Shown here one piece after another: positions 5,470-7,000 of a stretch of 7,000 nt of DNA. Both the position numbers and the translations under genes were made by a program. Below the pieces are notes generated by a model, which did not search any database, was not told the DNA's origin, and saw nothing but the letters and a program-made list of their open reading frames with translations. Position 1 is the stretch's first letter; each line of letters begins with the position of its first letter. This DNA is from Chlamydia trachomatis (GTDB lineage: Bacteria; Chlamydiota; Chlamydiia; Chlamydiales; JAAKFR01): contig CAMAUB010000069.1 of assembly GCA_945861315.1 (NCBI GenBank), positions 1-7,000 of the forward strand, in the 5' to 3' direction.

Positions 5470-7000
5470 ATGTGTACTCCTGAATTTTCAATAGCTGCTT
5501 TAGAGCCTTACTTTCATCCACTCACACCAAGAGGTGCAGACGAGAAAGTTGATAAGGTGAGTGCGTGTCTTATAATCGCTTCTTATTTTACAGTGATTAT
5601 TCCACTTGTATGCGGCATTGTTTATGCCTGCAGTGCCTGCAGTAACAGCCTTCAAGGGAGAGTAACACATCTTTTAGAGGGTCCAAATACAGCAGCAGAG
5701 CATCGAGTCCTTGCAAATACCATTGCAGCTTCAGAATCATCTTCAGCACAAAGTGCTCCATTGCTAACATATCGGCAGCTTCATGAAGAATTAGAAGCTT
5801 GGGTAGCTTTGGAGGGCTTGCATGCAAGAGAGGCAGCTGATAGGATTGAAAGAGCGTATCGGGATGGTTTGACAGAACTAGATTTATCTCGTTTAGGATT
5901 AATAACTCTTCCACCTACAATTGGCCAGCTCCTACAACTTCAAGTGCTTAACTTGTCTGCGAATCAACTGACAACCCTCCCTGCTGCAATTGGCCAGCTC
6001 CTGCGACTTCAACGGCTTAACTTGTCTGCGAATCAACTGACAACCCTCCCTGCTGCAATTAGCCAGCTCTTGCAGCTTCAAGGGCTTAACTTGTCTTCGA
6101 ATCAACTGACAACCCTCCCTGATGCAATTGGCCAGCTCTTGCAGCTTCAATGGCTTAACTTGTCTGCGAATCGACTGACAACCCTCCCTGATGCAATTGG
6201 GCAGCTCCTGCAGCTTCACACGTTTTTCTTGTCTTCGAATCAACTGACAACCCTCCCTGATGCAATTGGCCAGTGCCTGCGACTTCAACGGCTTAACTTG
6301 TCTTCGAATCGACTGACAACCCTCCCTGCTGCAATTGGCCAGCTCCTGCGACTTCAACGGCTTAACTTGTCTTCGAATCAACTGACAACCCTTCCTGCTG
6401 CACTTGGGCAGCTCCTGCAGCTTAGAAGGCTTGAGTTGCGAGGTAACCTAGCACTTTTTGAAATGCCTGTCGCTTTTAGCAACCTATTAAATATAACATA
6501 TTTAGATATTAGTGGAACATCCATACCTCCTGCGCAGCTGGATCTAGTCTTAGCTACAATCCGAAGACAAAGAGATGCAGGAGCTGTGGCACGATTACCT
6601 TCAAAGCTTAATCTATGGAAAGACTATGCAGAGACGCCAGATCTCAATCTAGATATAAGTGTTTTGGATCCAGCGCAAAAACAACTCCTTCATGAGTGGC
6701 TTGTGCGATTAGAAAGAGTTAGAGACTTTCAAAGATCTCAACAATCTTTGTGCAAAACTGCATGTAGGATATTGAGCACTGTTTTAAAAGATGGAACATT
6801 CAGAGAATCTTTCTTTGTCCAAGTTAGAGACAATTTAGTTGCGTGTGGAGATCGTGCAGCGATGTCCTTCAATGAAATTTATACGGCTTGGGTATTGGCC
6901 ACTCTTCCACCAGAAGAGACTATCCACCGCAAACTTGAAATCTTAATAGGAGTTGCCAAGACAAACGCCTTGCGTAACTGTTTGCAGCAGATCATTGATA
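5470..7000 (+). CDS. LRR protein with N-terminal membrane segment and IpaH-type NEL E3 ubiquitin ligase domain, 3'-truncated by window
   Basis: This is probably a secreted effector that transfers ubiquitin to host proteins. The frame is open from the ATG at 5470 to the window edge (510 codons). An in-frame stop pair lies just upstream, so 5470 is the first available ATG, though no clear Shine-Dalgarno precedes it. Order of parts: polar N-terminus (1-29); hydrophobic, Cys-containing segment (about 30-57, including SYFTVIIPLVCGIVYACSAC); Ser/Ala linker (58-97); a helical region (98-133, YRQLHEELEAWVALEGLH then ADRIERAYRDG) resembling the helix before the repeats of IpaH/SspH proteins; eight 23-residue LRRs (134-317) plus one or two degenerate repeats (318 to about 357); then the start of a NEL domain (about 378 onward). 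The catalytic motif is ACGDRAAMSFNEIYTAW, with C459 as expected nucleophile and D461, equivalent to CEDR in IpaH/SspH2. KLEILIGVAK (487-496) resembles the RLEILEDIA-like stretch after the Cys in IpaH. NEL domains extend well beyond the 51 residues visible after the Cys, so the rest should lie outside the window. Confidence 0.88.
   Translation, partial: MCTPEFSIAALEPYFHPLTPRGADEKVDKVSACLIIASYFTVIIPLVCGIVYACSACSNSLQGRVTHLLEGPNTAAEHRVLANTIAASESSSAQSAPLLTYRQLHEELEAWVALEGLHAREAADRIERAYRDGLTELDLSRLGLITLPPTIGQLLQLQVLNLSANQLTTLPAAIGQLLRLQRLNLSANQLTTLPAAISQLLQLQGLNLSSNQLTTLPDAIGQLLQLQWLNLSANRLTTLPDAIGQLLQLHTFFLSSNQLTTLPDAIGQCLRLQRLNLSSNRLTTLPAAIGQLLRLQRLNLSSNQLTTLPAALGQLLQLRRLELRGNLALFEMPVAFSNLLNITYLDISGTSIPPAQLDLVLATIRRQRDAGAVARLPSKLNLWKDYAETPDLNLDISVLDPAQKQLLHEWLVRLERVRDFQRSQQSLCKTACRILSTVLKDGTFRESFFVQVRDNLVACGDRAAMSFNEIYTAWVLATLPPEETIHRKLEILIGVAKTNALRNCLQQIID
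5869..6420 (+). repeat. Eight tandem 69-bp LRR-coding repeats
   Basis: Eight units of exactly 69 bp (23 codons) begin at 5869, 5938, 6007, 6076, 6145, 6214, 6283 and 6352. The first is diverged; the other seven share the consensus LQxLNLSSNQLTTLPAAIGQ followed by LLQ or LLR. Units at 5938 and 6283 differ at only 4 of 69 bases; those at 6283 and 6352 differ at 6. The unit at 6214 is unusual at its variable face (LHTFFLSSN). Units vary mainly at position 3 after the LQ, at N-Q/N-R, and at the A/D after the LP. The LLN-LRR class is the 23-residue type, not the 20- to 22-residue type of YopM and IpaH. Confidence 0.93.

Noticed and set aside
5597..5914. 105-codon minus-strand open frame
   Set aside because: It is antisense to the N-terminal part of the LRR-NEL gene, has no support from a ribosome binding site, and conflicts with the continuous + strand frame.
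5932..6381. 149-codon minus-strand open frame with repeated sequence (LIRRQVKPLKLQELANC-like units)
   Set aside because: It is the antisense of the 69-bp LRR repeats; the opposite strand carries the LRR protein with conserved motifs, and the repetition is a by-product of the tandem array.

Overview
The window looks like a chromosomal segment of a member of the Chlamydiales, probably an environmental (amoeba- or protist-associated) lineage rather than the genus Chlamydia itself. The first four genes, in this order and on one strand, reproduce the type III secretion (T3S) block known from Chlamydia trachomatis (CT090 to CT087): export-gate protein SctV/CdsV, gatekeeper CopN (SctW), its CesT-fold chaperone Scc1, and the 4-alpha-glucanotransferase MalQ. 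The proteins resemble the chlamydial ones in sequence. The family or species cannot be settled from this window.

Layout. 1-1525: 3' two thirds of sctV, its 5' end outside the window. 1547-2701: copN. 2701-3156: scc1. 3153-4739: malQ. 4733-5242: an unrecognised 169-residue protein. These five genes are tightly packed (21-bp gap, then overlaps of 1, 4 and 7 nt), so they are very likely one transcript with coupled translation. 5243-5469: a spacer holding a start-less reading frame that may be a gene remnant, an AT-rich imperfect inverted repeat and a candidate promoter. 5470 to the window end: a long reading frame with no stop, cut off by the window edge.

The main discovery candidate is the last gene. 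It encodes an N-terminal hydrophobic segment, a helical linker, eight regular 23-residue leucine-rich repeats (LRRs) plus one or two degenerate ones, and the beginning of an IpaH/SspH-type NEL (novel E3 ubiquitin ligase) domain with a recognisable Cys-x-Asp-Arg catalytic motif (C459, D461). It is most simply read as a secreted effector that would ubiquitinate host proteins. It lies directly downstream of genes for the T3S export gate, gatekeeper and chaperone. Its 23-residue LRR class and N-terminal membrane segment differ from the classical Shigella/Salmonella enzymes.

Working together: SctV forms the cytoplasmic export gate. CopN, held by Scc1, controls secretion and is itself secreted. MalQ belongs to glycogen/maltodextrin metabolism and is co-transcribed by position rather than by obvious function. 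The LRR-NEL protein would be a possible cargo of the apparatus.
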